Origin: JAFGRU01 sp016934985
Lineage (GTDB): Bacteria > Desulfobacterota > Desulfuromonadia > Desulfuromonadales > JAAYDE01
Direction: 5' to 3'
Length of the DNA stretch: 64,000 nt
NCBI GenBank assembly: GCA_963665045.2
Contig: CAXXJQ010000008.1
Coordinates: forward strand, 1 to 64,000
Part shown: in pieces, positions 9,126 to 18,369 of the stretch
Layout: every line of letters starts with the position of its first letter
Numbering within the stretch: the stretch's first letter is position 1
The notes under the pieces: model-generated
Databases searched by the model: none
What the model saw: only the letters and a program-made list of their open reading frames with translations
Told to the model about the DNA's origin: nothing
Position numbers and translations under genes: made by a program

Positions 9126-9773
9126 ATGTTGAAGACAAGATTGTCAGCCGCAATATCCTTGATTTTGTTTATGGTTGCTCCGGCGCTTTGTTGTGGAGAA
9201 TCGGCTGATCTGAAATCGTTGCTGAATGAGTTGAAGATTGCTTCCGCCCAAACCCGGACTCTTTCAAGCCGGTTTGTTCAGGAAAAAAATCTGGCGATTT
9301 TTTCGGAAAAGCTGCTTTCACAGGGCCGTTTCGTTTTTCAAAGTCCCGACAGCCTTCGCTGGGAGCTGTTGACTCCCGTGGCCAGCGGTTTTGTCCTGCG
9401 TGGTTCGCGAGGTGAACGTTGGAATAGTCTCAACCGGGAACTGGAGCGTTTTTCCGTGAAAGACAACCCCATCATGGGCGTTGTCGCCCAGCAGCTACTG
9501 GCCTGGGCGCGGGTTGATCTTGACTGGCTGGAAAAACGCTATCACATGGAGTTGATAACTCTTCATCCGGCAAGCTTGCGTCTGACTCCCCTGGATCCTG
9601 GAGAGGCCGGTTTCATCGATTATCTGCAGATTCTGTTTGCCGATAATCGGCGCCATGTCGACGAGGTGTTGCTGATGGAAAAGGGAGGAGACAGCACCCT
9701 GCTTCGCTTTACCGATGTCCAGCTCAACGTTGAGCTGCCTGAAGAAATCTTTTCTCCGCCGGAATTCCGATGA
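9126..9773 (+). CDS. LolA-like outer-membrane lipoprotein carrier protein
   Basis: A 215-residue exported protein with an N-terminal signal peptide (about residues 1-28, hydrophobic core SLILFMVAPALCC). A LolA-type domain follows: TLSSRFVQEK, then GRFVFQSPDSLRWELLTP, which is diagnostic of the family. LolA-like proteins bind acylated cargo in the periplasm. The paralogs encoded in aryl polyene and xanthomonadin-type clusters, always next to an MMPL exporter, are thought to ferry the pigment lipid. The ATG at 9126 was chosen over a TTG at 9111 because it starts the signal peptide cleanly. The stop overlaps the MMPL start by 4 bp. Confidence 0.82.
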   Translation: MLKTRLSAAISLILFMVAPALCCGESADLKSLLNELKIASAQTRTLSSRFVQEKNLAIFSEKLLSQGRFVFQSPDSLRWELLTPVASGFVLRGSRGERWNSLNRELERFSVKDNPIMGVVAQQLLAWARVDLDWLEKRYHMELITLHPASLRLTPLDPGEAGFIDYLQILFADNRRHVDEVLLMEKGGDSTLLRFTDVQLNVELPEEIFSPPEFR

Positions 9774-12142
9774 AGCTGTTTGCTGCCTGCTATACCGGGT
9801 TGCACAAGCGACGAAGATGGTTGGTTCTGTTCTTGTTGCTGCTTGCAGTCGGAAGCGTCTGGAATTTGTCGCGGCTCAAAATCGAAGAAAGTATCGTTGC
9901 GATGCTGCCGGATGGTAAATCCCTGGCGGCGAAAGATTTTGAGTTATTGACCAAGGCCCCATTTGCCCGGAAACTGATCATTCATCTTCGAGCTGCTCCT
10001 GGGGCAGGGGTTGAAAAGCTACTGGTCGCGACTGATGGGCTTCGGGCTTCACTGCCAGGCGAATTATTCAGCAATCCTGTCAGTGGCCCGAAAGATATGG
10101 GGACCTCCGCGCTCATGAGTGAGTTGGGAGATTATCTTCCCTCGTTGCTGGACAGAAAAGAACTCCGGCAGATCGCAGGCCAGTTGAATCCGGAGAGGGT
10201 CGATGCCAGCCTTGCCGCGGACGTGACTCAGCTTCTTCAGCCGCAGGGCATTGCTCTTAAAAATAAAATCCGACGTGATCCCCTTGATTTGCAGCGCTTT
10301 GCCCTGCAAAAGCTGCGTTTTTTGAATCCCTTCCCCGGCGTAAGGGTCGATAAAGGCCATTTTCTCAGCAGGGATGGGCGAAGCAGCCTGATCCTGGCCG
10401 ATACTCCGGTATTGATGACCGATGCGGCCGGCGGCAGGAAGCTGTTGGATGCTTTCCACCGCGCCCAAGGGCAGCTGCCTGCAGGAATCAGCGCTGAGTT
10501 GCTTAGCGGTCATCCGTATACGGTGGCCAATGCCGAAACGATTCAGGGCGATCTGCGGGTGGTTCTGCTGGCATCCGCCGTCGGTATTCTCGTGGTGTTT
10601 GTGGTCTTTCTGCGCAGCCTGAGGGCTCTGCCGGTTTTTCTGCTGCCTTTGTTCAGTATGGCAGCCGCTTTGGTGATGGTGTCTCTGTGGTTTGACAAGC
10701 TTTCCGGAATTACCATCGGTTTCGGGGCGGTGCTGCTGGGCATAACCATTGATTTTGGCTTGCATGTTTATTTTGCCCTTCAGCTTGGCGATAATTCCCG
10801 TCCCCAGCTTCTGCAGGCGGTTTCACGACCGGTTTTGTTCGGTGGTTTGACCACCCTGGCGGCTTTTTCCGTTCTGTTGCGTTCGGAATTGCCGGGCCAA
10901 AGGCAGTTGGCGGTTTTTGCCATAGCCGGAATCACGGCTGCCCTGTTGCTGGCGTTGCTGGTTCTCCCCCACTTTATCGGCAAAAGGGAAGAGAACACCG
11001 GCTTGGGGAGGGCGAACAACCCCGCCTCGCTCTATACCCGCAGCCCGGGGTTGCGTTGGTTCGTGCTGTTGTCTTGGGTCGGCATTGCCGGATTTTGCGC
11101 TTTTGCGGCGCAAGGACTGAGGATCAATGGGGAATTGCGTCAGCTTGGTTATATGCCGCAAGAGTTGCAGAAAGCCGAAAAAAGACTGGCCGAAGTCTGG
11201 GGAGGTGGGCGCAACCGGGCGCTGATCTTTGCCTCAGGCGCTGATTTGGATATGGCCCTGCAACGCAATGAGCAGGTGTGGCAAAGTCTCGTTGAGCATG
11301 AAGTTCAGGATGAATCGGTCAGCCTTGCTCCGTTGCTTGCCTCCAGGCAGACAAAGCGGCAAAGGGTTGATGACTGGCAAGTTTTCTGGCGGGAGCGGCG
11401 TGCAACCACGGAGCATCTGATACGTGCCGGTGGGCAAAAGTACGGTTTCTCCTCAGACGCGTTTTCCCCCTTTTTTTCAGGCCTGGATAACCCTCCGAAG
11501 GAACTCGACATTGAGACTTTGCAACGCTGGGGGCTGGGGAGGCTGTTGGACAATCTGCTGCTGAAGGACAATAACAGCTATCAGCTGGTGAGCCTTGTTC
11601 CCGATCGACCGGAACTGATCAGCCGTCTTGAATCTGAGCTGGCAACTTTGCCGGGCGTGACCCTGGTTTCCCAGACCCGCTTCGGTAAAGAGCTCAGCAG
11701 GGAAATCGGTATTGATTTCAGCCGTTTCATTATTTTTGCCGGACTTGGCGTGGTGCTTCTGTTGCTGGTCCTTTTCCGGCGCCTGCCGGAAGTTTTTCTG
11801 GCTTTGCTGCCGGTTGTCACCGGGTTGGTGGTCATGTTCGGTGCCATGACCTGGATGGGGCTCGAACTGAATCTGTTCAACGGCGTGGCTTCCATCCTGA
11901 TTATCGGTTTAGGGGTCGATTACGGTATTTTTATGGTTTGTCATGACCGGCATAAGGAATATCTGGCTTCGTCCCGGGCCATTATTGTATCCGGTCTGAC
12001 CACGCTGGTTGGTTTCGGGGCCCTGGTGCTGGCCAGGCATCCGGCCTTGCATTCCATCGGCCTGACGGTATTGCTGGGTATCAGTGCTTCAGTACCGACA
12101 GCGGTGCTCGTTATCCCTGCGTTTCAGAAGAAAGCCGGCTGA
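9770..12142 (+). CDS. MMPL/RND-family exporter of the aryl polyene type
   Basis: A 790-residue inner-membrane transporter with the RND layout: one N-terminal helix (residues 14-33), a large periplasmic domain, a bundle of five to six helices (about 262-405), then a second copy of this arrangement (helix near 430, periplasmic loop, helices about 640-785). Both halves carry the MMPL-type GxxxDxxI/GL helix (GITIDFGLH and GLGVDYGIF) with the acidic residue expected for proton coupling. It lies directly between LolA-like and DUF3261 genes, the standard export trio of aryl polyene clusters. It probably moves the finished polyene lipid out of the inner membrane. Confidence 0.88.
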   Translation: MKLFAACYTGLHKRRRWLVLFLLLLAVGSVWNLSRLKIEESIVAMLPDGKSLAAKDFELLTKAPFARKLIIHLRAAPGAGVEKLLVATDGLRASLPGELFSNPVSGPKDMGTSALMSELGDYLPSLLDRKELRQIAGQLNPERVDASLAADVTQLLQPQGIALKNKIRRDPLDLQRFALQKLRFLNPFPGVRVDKGHFLSRDGRSSLILADTPVLMTDAAGGRKLLDAFHRAQGQLPAGISAELLSGHPYTVANAETIQGDLRVVLLASAVGILVVFVVFLRSLRALPVFLLPLFSMAAALVMVSLWFDKLSGITIGFGAVLLGITIDFGLHVYFALQLGDNSRPQLLQAVSRPVLFGGLTTLAAFSVLLRSELPGQRQLAVFAIAGITAALLLALLVLPHFIGKREENTGLGRANNPASLYTRSPGLRWFVLLSWVGIAGFCAFAAQGLRINGELRQLGYMPQELQKAEKRLAEVWGGGRNRALIFASGADLDMALQRNEQVWQSLVEHEVQDESVSLAPLLASRQTKRQRVDDWQVFWRERRATTEHLIRAGGQKYGFSSDAFSPFFSGLDNPPKELDIETLQRWGLGRLLDNLLLKDNNSYQLVSLVPDRPELISRLESELATLPGVTLVSQTRFGKELSREIGIDFSRFIIFAGLGVVLLLLVLFRRLPEVFLALLPVVTGLVVMFGAMTWMGLELNLFNGVASILIIGLGVDYGIFMVCHDRHKEYLASSRAIIVSGLTTLVGFGALVLARHPALHSIGLTVLLGISASVPTAVLVIPAFQKKAG

Positions 12143-12144
12143 CG

Positions 12145-12813
12145 ATGGGCAACCTTGTTTTTTTATTACTGACGCTTATTGCACTTCAGGGCTGTGTCCT
12201 GACGACGCCGCCTTTAAAGCTGGAAGAAAATTGCCGGACCGCTTTCCCTGGGCCGGAATTGGCCGAAAACCAGTGGCTGGCGCAGGATAAAACCTGGCGG
12301 CTTCGGCAGGCGGCATTGCTTGAGATCGGACCCAGGGAAATCCCTCTGGAGGGATTTCTGAGGCTTGATCTCAAAAACCGGGAGGCCCGCCTGGTGGCGA
12401 TGAATGAACTGGGGCTTGTGCTGTTTGACCTGCAGGTCAGCATTTCAGATGAAAAATTGCAGCGGGTGGTCCCGCAGCTTCGAAAAAGGAAAGAACTGGC
12501 CAAGGGGATAGGACAGAGCTTACGGAGGATATTCCTCCTGCCGCGACCCCGGCCCGGCGATCAGTTGGAGAATTTTGCCAACAGCCAAAGGCTTTGGCGA
12601 TCAGTTCCAGATGGACGGCTGCAGTTCGTTTTTGACTGTTCAGGTGATTTGCGGGAAACCCGGAAGAAGACCAACTCGGAAAACTGGCGCGTCTTATATG
12701 ACAGCTACCGGTTGATGGAAAATTCGCGGCTTCCCATGAAAATTGTGATGAATGATTATCGACGCAACGTCAAACTGTCAATCTGGTTACATGAGGCGAA
12801 AACGGAATTATGA
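12145..12813 (+). CDS. DUF3261 family outer-membrane lipoprotein
   Basis: A 222-residue lipoprotein. Its signal peptide ends in a lipobox, LIALQGC, with Cys17 as the lipidation site. The body fits the DUF3261 proteins of aryl polyene clusters (RLDLKNREARLVAMNELGLVLFDLQV). The molecular function is unknown. The constant position after LolA-like and MMPL genes suggests an outer-membrane receptor or inserter for the exported pigment lipid, working like LolB with LolA. That is inference. It is separated from the MMPL stop by 2 bp and overlaps the next dehydratase by 4 bp. Confidence 0.75.
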   Translation: MGNLVFLLLTLIALQGCVLTTPPLKLEENCRTAFPGPELAENQWLAQDKTWRLRQAALLEIGPREIPLEGFLRLDLKNREARLVAMNELGLVLFDLQVSISDEKLQRVVPQLRKRKELAKGIGQSLRRIFLLPRPRPGDQLENFANSQRLWRSVPDGRLQFVFDCSGDLRETRKKTNSENWRVLYDSYRLMENSRLPMKIVMNDYRRNVKLSIWLHEAKTEL

Positions 12814-13184
12814 ACAGCATGCGTGAAGCCATCATCCGTGGCGCACTCAGCGGGCCTTCTGTGACTGCCGAAAGTGGCGAACAATGCTTTTGTTTCGACC
12901 ACTCGTTTATAGGATTTGACGGCCATTTCCCGGGGTATCCGATTTTGCCGGCGATTCTGCAGACGCTTATGGCACAGATTCTGGCTGAGGAGGTTGTCGG
13001 GGCGCCACTTCAACTGGTTGCCCTGAAACGGGCTAAATTCACCCGGCAATTGCGGCCAGGGGAAAAAATCAAGGTCAGGTTGAGTTGCCGGAAAGAGGGT
13101 ATGGAGCTGCATTGTCCGGTGCAACTGTTGGTTGCTGATGAAACCGCTTCCAGTTTTACCCTGGTTTTTGGAGAAGCAGAATGA
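12810..13184 (+). CDS. 3-hydroxyacyl-ACP dehydratase, FabA/FabZ-like (ApeI-like)
   Basis: A 124-residue hotdog protein. The conserved GHFPGYPILPAILQ block (residues 38-51) contains His39, corresponding to the catalytic histidine of FabZ/FabA, and the loop FTRQLRPGEKIKV follows. It is shorter than FabZ and FabA, like the ApeI dehydratases. It probably partners the dehydratase at 8698. It overlaps both neighbours by 4 bp (lipoprotein upstream, thioesterase downstream), so it belongs to a tightly coupled run of genes. Confidence 0.83.
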   Translation: MNSMREAIIRGALSGPSVTAESGEQCFCFDHSFIGFDGHFPGYPILPAILQTLMAQILAEEVVGAPLQLVALKRAKFTRQLRPGEKIKVRLSCRKEGMELHCPVQLLVADETASSFTLVFGEAE

Positions 13185-13642
13185 GAAAACCGTATTTCCG
13201 AATTCAGGAGGGTGTACCACAGCCTTTGCGCTGCACGGTTGAACGGGTTGTCCGCTTCGAGGAGGTCGATGCGCTTGGTATTGTCTGGCACGGTCGTTAC
13301 CCCAGTTATTTCGAAGACGGGCGGGTGCTGCTTGGAGAAAAATACGGCCTTGGTTATATGGATTTCTACCATCAGGGCGTGGTGACGCCGATCAAGCAGA
13401 TGCATATCGATTATAATTTGCCATTGCGATTCGGTGATCCATTTACCATTGAGGCGATCCTGCACTGGACGGATGCGACCCGGCTTAACCATGAGTTTAT
13501 TCTGCGCAATGCTGCCGGGGAAATTACCACTACCGGTTATTCGGTGCAACTCCTGATGGATCAACAGCAGAATGTACTTGTGGTGGCGCCACCGTTTTTC
13601 GAGGATTTCCGCCAGCGTTGGCAAGGCGGGGATCTGTCATGA
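13181..13642 (+). CDS. acyl-CoA/ACP thioesterase, 4-hydroxybenzoyl-CoA thioesterase family
   Basis: A 153-residue hotdog thioesterase. The N-terminal catalytic motif DALGIVWHGRYPSYFEDGR (from Asp30) matches the DxxGxVxHxxYxxxFExxR pattern, with Asp30 as the probable nucleophile/base. It would hydrolyse aryl or acyl thioesters, either releasing the chain or removing stalled starters. Aryl polyene clusters carry an equivalent gene (ApeK). The ends overlap the dehydratase before it and the ketosynthase after it by 4 bp each. Confidence 0.85.
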   Translation: MRKPYFRIQEGVPQPLRCTVERVVRFEEVDALGIVWHGRYPSYFEDGRVLLGEKYGLGYMDFYHQGVVTPIKQMHIDYNLPLRFGDPFTIEAILHWTDATRLNHEFILRNAAGEITTTGYSVQLLMDQQQNVLVVAPPFFEDFRQRWQGGDLS

Positions 13643-14769
13643 GCCGCGTGGTTTTAACCCGGATCGCGACGGTCACTGCCCTTGGGGATGGCCTTGGAAC
13701 GCTTTGGCAGGGCTTGCTGGCCGGGCAAAGCGGCATTGCGCCAATCAAGCGATTTGACTGCAACAATTACCTGTCCGGTCTGGGGGCCTGCATCGATGGA
13801 CTGGCAACGCCAACCGAGGGTTCTCTGCTGGATGCCGTTCTTGACCGGGTTGTCAATGAGATGGGGGAGGTGCCCCCTGATTGCCGCCTGCTGGTCGCTT
13901 CAACCAAGGGTGAAATTGATCGCCTCGAAAATGCCTGCAGACGTGGAGAAAAAATCCCTCAGGCAGTGCTGTTCGAGCCGCTGCTGGAGAAGATCGCCCG
14001 GCGTTTCAAGCTGTCCGGCCGGGGTATGAACATAAACGCCGCCTGTGCGTCTTCGACCATTGCCCTGATAAAGGGGGCATCGTTGATTGCAGGAGGTCAT
14101 GCTGAAATGGTGCTGGTTTTAGGCCTCGATATCCTGAGCGAGTTTGTCTTTTCCGGTTTTTCAGCTTTACAGGCGCTTTCGCCCGATGCCTGCCGCCCTT
14201 TTGATTGCCACCGCAACGGGCTGACTCTGGGAGAGGCCGGTGTCGCACTTTTGCTGATGAGCGAGGAACGGGCCAGGCAGAGCGGTGAAATACCGATGGG
14301 GTTTGTTGCGGGCTGGGGAGCGGCTAATGATGCACATCACGTCACAGCTCCTGCCCGTGATGCCAATGGCCTGATTTTATCCATTCGGCAGGCTTTGAAA
14401 AAGGCGGATGTCGGGGTGGACAGGGTCGCTGCCATCAATGCCCATGGCACCGGAACGGTCTATAACGACGCAATGGAACTGAAGGCTTTCAAGGCAATCT
14501 TTGGCAACGGGCTGCCTCCTGTTCACGGGGTCAAGGGCAGCCTGGGGCATTGCCTGGGCGCTTCAGGAGGGGTCGAGATCGGGATCGCGTGCCGGGCTTT
14601 ACAGGAACAGAAAATTCCCGGCACGATTGGCTGCTGGGAAGCGGAAGACGAAGCGCAGGGCATGATCGGCGCTTCGGCGCAGTCCATCGATGGCGAATAC
14701 CTGCTCTGCTGCAACTCGGGTTTTGGCGGGGTCAACGGTGCGGTGCTACTGCGGAAAGGGGATTCATGA
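13639..14769 (+). CDS. beta-ketoacyl-ACP synthase, KS-alpha of a KS/CLF pair
   Basis: A 376-residue condensing enzyme with Cys136 in INAACASST, a His in NAHGTGTVYND and a His in GSLGHCLGASGG, so the triad is intact. It is shorter than FabF (about 410). Coupled by a 4-bp overlap to a cysteine-less KS homolog at 14766, it looks like the active half of a heterodimer, as with ApeO/ApeC of aryl polyene synthesis and KS-alpha/KS-beta of type II polyketide systems. The ATG at 13639 overlaps the thioesterase stop; an in-frame start 21 bp earlier would extend into that gene. Confidence 0.87.
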   Translation: MSRVVLTRIATVTALGDGLGTLWQGLLAGQSGIAPIKRFDCNNYLSGLGACIDGLATPTEGSLLDAVLDRVVNEMGEVPPDCRLLVASTKGEIDRLENACRRGEKIPQAVLFEPLLEKIARRFKLSGRGMNINAACASSTIALIKGASLIAGGHAEMVLVLGLDILSEFVFSGFSALQALSPDACRPFDCHRNGLTLGEAGVALLLMSEERARQSGEIPMGFVAGWGAANDAHHVTAPARDANGLILSIRQALKKADVGVDRVAAINAHGTGTVYNDAMELKAFKAIFGNGLPPVHGVKGSLGHCLGASGGVEIGIACRALQEQKIPGTIGCWEAEDEAQGMIGASAQSIDGEYLLCCNSGFGGVNGAVLLRKGDS

Positions 14770-15539
14770 GGGCCTGGATCAATGGTGTCGGCTGGATGAC
14801 TCCCGCAGGCTGCGGCATGGGCCGGGCAGGCAGCGAACAGCCCCTCTGTGCCGGACAACTGGATATCCCCACCCGCGCCCAGGTTTTTGAGGAACCGGAC
14901 AAGCGTTTCGGGCGGCTCGACCCTTTTTCCCGGGTCGGTCTTGCCGCTGTGGCATTCTGCCTGCGTGACGCCGGAGAGGAACACTGGACGGAAAAGCGGC
15001 CTATCGGAATTGTCGCTTCCAGTCGTTACGGCTGCCTTGGAACAGATGTGGCTTATCTGGAGACCATGCTCCCCGATGGCGGCAAGCTGGCCAGCCCGAA
15101 TCTCTTTGCCTACACTCTGCCGAACTGTTTCCTTGGTGAAGCGGCGCTCCGTTTTGGCCTGACGGGGAACAGTCTTCTCCTTAATCAGAAAGACGATAAC
15201 GGTTTGTGCGCCGTACGCTTTGCTATGGAAGAATTGTCCTGGAGCGGGCAGCAGGGAGTACTGGCCGGTTTTTGCGACCTGCCGTTTTCAGAGATGGGGT
15301 TGGAGGTGGATTTCCCCGGCAGCCTTTTCTTTTTACTTGGGCGGGAGCCGGATGTGCGTGGCGTGAATTACGGGGAACTCAGGCTTTCTGGTGACCAACT
15401 GTTGTTTAAAGACAAAGTTGTCCCGGATTTTTCAGCCCTGGTGAAGGCTTGTCTAGGAGCCCATTTCATCAACAGATTCCCAGGCAATAAATTTCAGGGA
15501 AAACCGGCATGCCGGGACAAGGAAGCGGTAAAAAGATGA
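14766..15539 (+). CDS. chain-length-factor-like KS homolog, short and lacking the active-site cysteine
   Basis: A 257-residue protein resembling the N-terminal two-thirds of a ketosynthase. At the nucleophile position it reads SLLLNQKDDNG, so cysteine is replaced by Gln, as in chain length factors. The C-terminal half with the two catalytic histidines is missing. APE-type CLFs (ApeC) are likewise reduced. It would pair with the KS at 13639 and set chain length rather than catalyse. The in-frame start at 14766 overlaps the KS stop by 4 bp. The final residues (NRFPGNKFQGKPACRDKEAVKR) are not obviously conserved, and the stop overlaps the next ATG. Confidence 0.75.
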   Translation: MRAWINGVGWMTPAGCGMGRAGSEQPLCAGQLDIPTRAQVFEEPDKRFGRLDPFSRVGLAAVAFCLRDAGEEHWTEKRPIGIVASSRYGCLGTDVAYLETMLPDGGKLASPNLFAYTLPNCFLGEAALRFGLTGNSLLLNQKDDNGLCAVRFAMEELSWSGQQGVLAGFCDLPFSEMGLEVDFPGSLFFLLGREPDVRGVNYGELRLSGDQLLFKDKVVPDFSALVKACLGAHFINRFPGNKFQGKPACRDKEAVKR

Positions 15540-16795
15540 AAATGAATTTAATTTACCCTCGGTGGCCGAAACTTGATCGCCAGACCGAGTTTCACCTGCC
15601 TCCTCATGGACCAGCGGTTTTTGCCGCAGCCATCCCGGATGAGGTTGAGGTTGAATTTACGGATGAGAATCTGCAGCCGGTCAATTTTTCCGCAGATTGC
15701 GATCTGGTTGCCATTTCAACCATGCTGACCTCGCAATTGCCCCGTGCTTTCGAAATTGCCCGGGAGTTTCGTGAACGCGGCAGGAAAGTCCTCTTCGGTG
15801 GCATATCAACGATGTTGCATTCGGAAGAGGTGATGCAACATGCCGACGCGGTCTTTCTCGGCGAGGTCGAGGGGCGTTTCGGGCAGGTGGTGGAAGATTT
15901 CAAGCGCGGCGAACTGAAGCCGGTCTACAACTACATGAACAATCCCCCTGACACCAACCTCATTGGCACCGCCCGGCGGGAAATTCTCAACCGTGAGTTG
16001 TACAATTATCGCGGCGTCCAGATGCTCGACCTGGTGCACGCTTCACGAGGCTGTAAATTCAACTGCTTTCCCTGTTGCACCGGGTTTCTCGGGGGCCATA
16101 AGTTCCGTCCCCGTCCCATTGACAAAGTCATTGAGGAGATGGCCGCCATCCAGAACAACCGGCTTTTCATTGTTGATAATTCACTGGCCCAGGATCGCCA
16201 ATGGTTGATTGATCTGTTTACTGCCATGGCCCCTTTGAAAAAAAAGTTTGTTTCCCACCCGATTCTTGATGATGACGAAGTTCTCAAACGGGCTTCCGAG
16301 GCCGGCGCCTGGTATGTCTACCAGGCTGTATTTGATACCTCTGATGTGATACGCGACCGCGTTAAAAGGCTAAAGGATCACGGTATCGGTGTGGAAGGGA
16401 CCATTATCCTGGGAACTGACGATCAGAGCGAAAACGATATCAAGCGCCTGGTTGATTTTCTGCTGGATATCGAACTCGACGTTGCCGAGTTTACCATCAT
16501 GACCCCTTTCCCCCATTCACCGATACGTCGGGAAATGGAGTTGCAGGGACGAATCCTGACCAATGACTGGCTGAAGTATACCGCCGACAAGGTGGTCTTC
16601 CAGCCAAAAAAGATGAGCCCGGATAAGTTGCAGGAGCTCTATTATTATGCCTGGGATACTTTTTATGCCGACAGTGGTCATCAGTTGAAAATGGGAGAAT
16701 TGTTCAAAAAGATTATCCGGCGGGAAATGGATGACGGCACTTATCATCGCTACAACCCGCGTAAACGCAGGGTATTCAAAAAGGCTCAGCCGTGA
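15536..16795 (+). CDS. cobalamin-binding-type radical SAM protein 1
   Basis: A 419-residue radical SAM enzyme. The N-terminal 130 residues form a B12-binding-like Rossmann domain (LIYPRWPK, then DLVAISTMLTSQLPRAFEIA and VLFGGISTMLHSEEV) without an obvious DxHxxG cobalamin-ligand motif. The radical SAM [4Fe-4S] motif is C173-x3-C177-x2-C180 in ASRGCKFNCFPC. The family does methylations, cyclisations and other radical chemistry on unactivated carbon; the reaction here is unknown. The ATG at 15536 was preferred over one at 15509 because a GGAAG element precedes it. It is the first of three consecutive radical SAM genes and overlaps its neighbours at both ends. Confidence 0.85.
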   Translation: MKMNLIYPRWPKLDRQTEFHLPPHGPAVFAAAIPDEVEVEFTDENLQPVNFSADCDLVAISTMLTSQLPRAFEIAREFRERGRKVLFGGISTMLHSEEVMQHADAVFLGEVEGRFGQVVEDFKRGELKPVYNYMNNPPDTNLIGTARREILNRELYNYRGVQMLDLVHASRGCKFNCFPCCTGFLGGHKFRPRPIDKVIEEMAAIQNNRLFIVDNSLAQDRQWLIDLFTAMAPLKKKFVSHPILDDDEVLKRASEAGAWYVYQAVFDTSDVIRDRVKRLKDHGIGVEGTIILGTDDQSENDIKRLVDFLLDIELDVAEFTIMTPFPHSPIRREMELQGRILTNDWLKYTADKVVFQPKKMSPDKLQELYYYAWDTFYADSGHQLKMGELFKKIIRREMDDGTYHRYNPRKRRVFKKAQP

Positions 16796-18141
16796 GTCGG
16801 ATTTTTCTGATTTCCAGCAATAAACACACGGACCCCTACCCGGTTTACCCCTTGGGGATGGCTGTGGTGGCTCGTGCACTGGAGGCTACCGGGCATTCGG
16901 TAAAGCAGTTTGATTGTCTGGTGCAGGGTGATTCCTTTGAGGAGTTGCGGCCCGCCATCGAAGCGTTCTCCCCCGACTTCCTGGCGATATCCATCCGCAA
17001 TATCGACGATGTGGACTCGTTCAGCGGGGAGGCTGGCTGGTACCTTGGCCAGGTGAAAAATCTTATCGACAATCTTCGGAATATTTCTTCGGCTCCGGTC
17101 ATCATTGGCGGACCGGGGTTGACCATCATGCCTGAGACCATAACCGATTATCTCGGTGCCGACCATGCCGTGGTCGGCGAGGGGGAAAAACGCCTGCCCG
17201 AGCTGATTGTCGCCCTTGGAGCTGGAAATCCCGCTGCCAGGGTAATTGAGCGGCAAACCCCACTGGAAGGGAATGATTTCAGTGCTCCCCTCTACGTAGC
17301 GGAACTGGTCGAGTATTACCAAAAAAACAGTGGCATGGTAAACCTGCAGACCAAGCGCGGATGTTCCTATCACTGTAATTATTGTTCTTATCCTTATCTG
17401 GAAGGAAAACGCTTCAGGGTCCGTGATCCCCGCATGGTGGTGGCTGAACTTCGACAATTGAAGAGTGATCATGGCGTGCGGCGGCTTTTTTTTACGGATT
17501 CCGTTTTCAACGATCCTCAGGACCGTTATCTGGAGCTGGTTGAGGAGCTGATTCGTGCCGATTTGGATCTGCAGTGGACGGCATTTTTTCGTCCTCAAGG
17601 CTTTGGACGGTCGGAATTGGGCTTGATGAAAAGAGCCGGTTTATATGCTTTGGAGTTGGGTCCTGATGCCGCGAGCGACCGAACATTAGAGGGCATTGAC
17701 AAAAGGCTCACTTTCTCCGAGGTGCTGGAGGTTAACCGGGCCTGTCTGGAAGAGTGGCTGCCGGCGGCACATTATGTCATTTTCGGCGGCCCCGGGGAAA
17801 ACCAGGAGACCTTGACGGAGGGGTTGGCGAACCTCCGCGAACTTGGTCCTTCGGTTGTCTTCGCTTTCTCCGGGATCCGGATTCATCCCGGAACTGCCTT
17901 GCAGAAGATAGCTGTTGAGGACGGGGTAATTACAGCGGAGACATCGTTGTTAAAACCGGTTTATTATTTTTCGCCTCAAATTGATCACCGCCTGATGGAG
18001 GCCGCCATTAAAAGAGACTTCTCCGGAAAAGCCAATCGTCTTTTCCCTCCGTCTGAAGCTTTGGAGCGGATGGCGGTTATGAAAGATTTTGGCTATCGTG
18101 GTTTGATGTGGGACAAACTGGTACGTTTCCCAAAAAAATAA
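16792..18141 (+). CDS. cobalamin-binding-type radical SAM protein 2
   Basis: A 449-residue radical SAM protein. The N-terminal B12-binding-like domain (about residues 1-145) includes PLGMAVVARALEATGH and APVIIGGPGLTIMPE. The cluster motif is C191-x3-C195-x2-C198 in KRGCSYHCNYCSYP. The C-terminal part has HYVIFGGPGENQETL, typical of B12-binding radical SAM enzymes of lipid and antibiotic pathways. It starts at GTG 16792 and overlaps the previous stop by 4 bp, so the two proteins are made together. It is followed by a 228-bp gap containing a palindromic repeat. Confidence 0.85.
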   Translation: MSRIFLISSNKHTDPYPVYPLGMAVVARALEATGHSVKQFDCLVQGDSFEELRPAIEAFSPDFLAISIRNIDDVDSFSGEAGWYLGQVKNLIDNLRNISSAPVIIGGPGLTIMPETITDYLGADHAVVGEGEKRLPELIVALGAGNPAARVIERQTPLEGNDFSAPLYVAELVEYYQKNSGMVNLQTKRGCSYHCNYCSYPYLEGKRFRVRDPRMVVAELRQLKSDHGVRRLFFTDSVFNDPQDRYLELVEELIRADLDLQWTAFFRPQGFGRSELGLMKRAGLYALELGPDAASDRTLEGIDKRLTFSEVLEVNRACLEEWLPAAHYVIFGGPGENQETLTEGLANLRELGPSVVFAFSGIRIHPGTALQKIAVEDGVITAETSLLKPVYYFSPQIDHRLMEAAIKRDFSGKANRLFPPSEALERMAVMKDFGYRGLMWDKLVRFPKK

Positions 18142-18142
18142 C

Positions 18143-18285
18143 GAAACTTTTCAGCACAAGGACTCGTATCGCCCATGGAGAGGGCATCTGTCGCCTGGAG
18201 GGTGGCAGCTAAGCCCCATGGATGGGTTCACGCGGCCCTTGGAATAGGCGATGTGAGGCCTCGTGCCGACATGCTGAACAATTTC
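18143..18285. repeat. dispersed palindromic intergenic repeat, family A copy 1
   Basis: A block of about 143 bp bounded by near-inverted ends (gaaacttttcagca and tgctgaacaatttc). The interior matches, on the opposite strand, the copy at 29747-29884; shared words include cccatgga, agggcatctg and agccccatggatgggtt. Shorter relatives lie at 35903-35972 and 60283-60336. It has no transposase and looks like a REP/MITE-type element. Its chance reading frames encode recurring peptides that should not be annotated as genes. Confidence 0.75.
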
Positions 18286-18369
18286 AAAATGACCAGGCTG
18301 TTTGACACGTTTAAAGGCTCTTGGTGTTCAGCTTTGGGGCAGGCTCGGTTTGATTTTTGGCTTTTTTGA

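Noticed and set aside
18175..18369. A 64-codon frame in the gap between two radical SAM genes
   Set aside because: It translates repeat A; the same peptide recurs from the copies at 29747 and 35903, so it is a repeat artefact.
18142..18369. CRISPR array
   Set aside because: The repeated words are parts of one palindromic element and are not regularly spaced with unique spacers.
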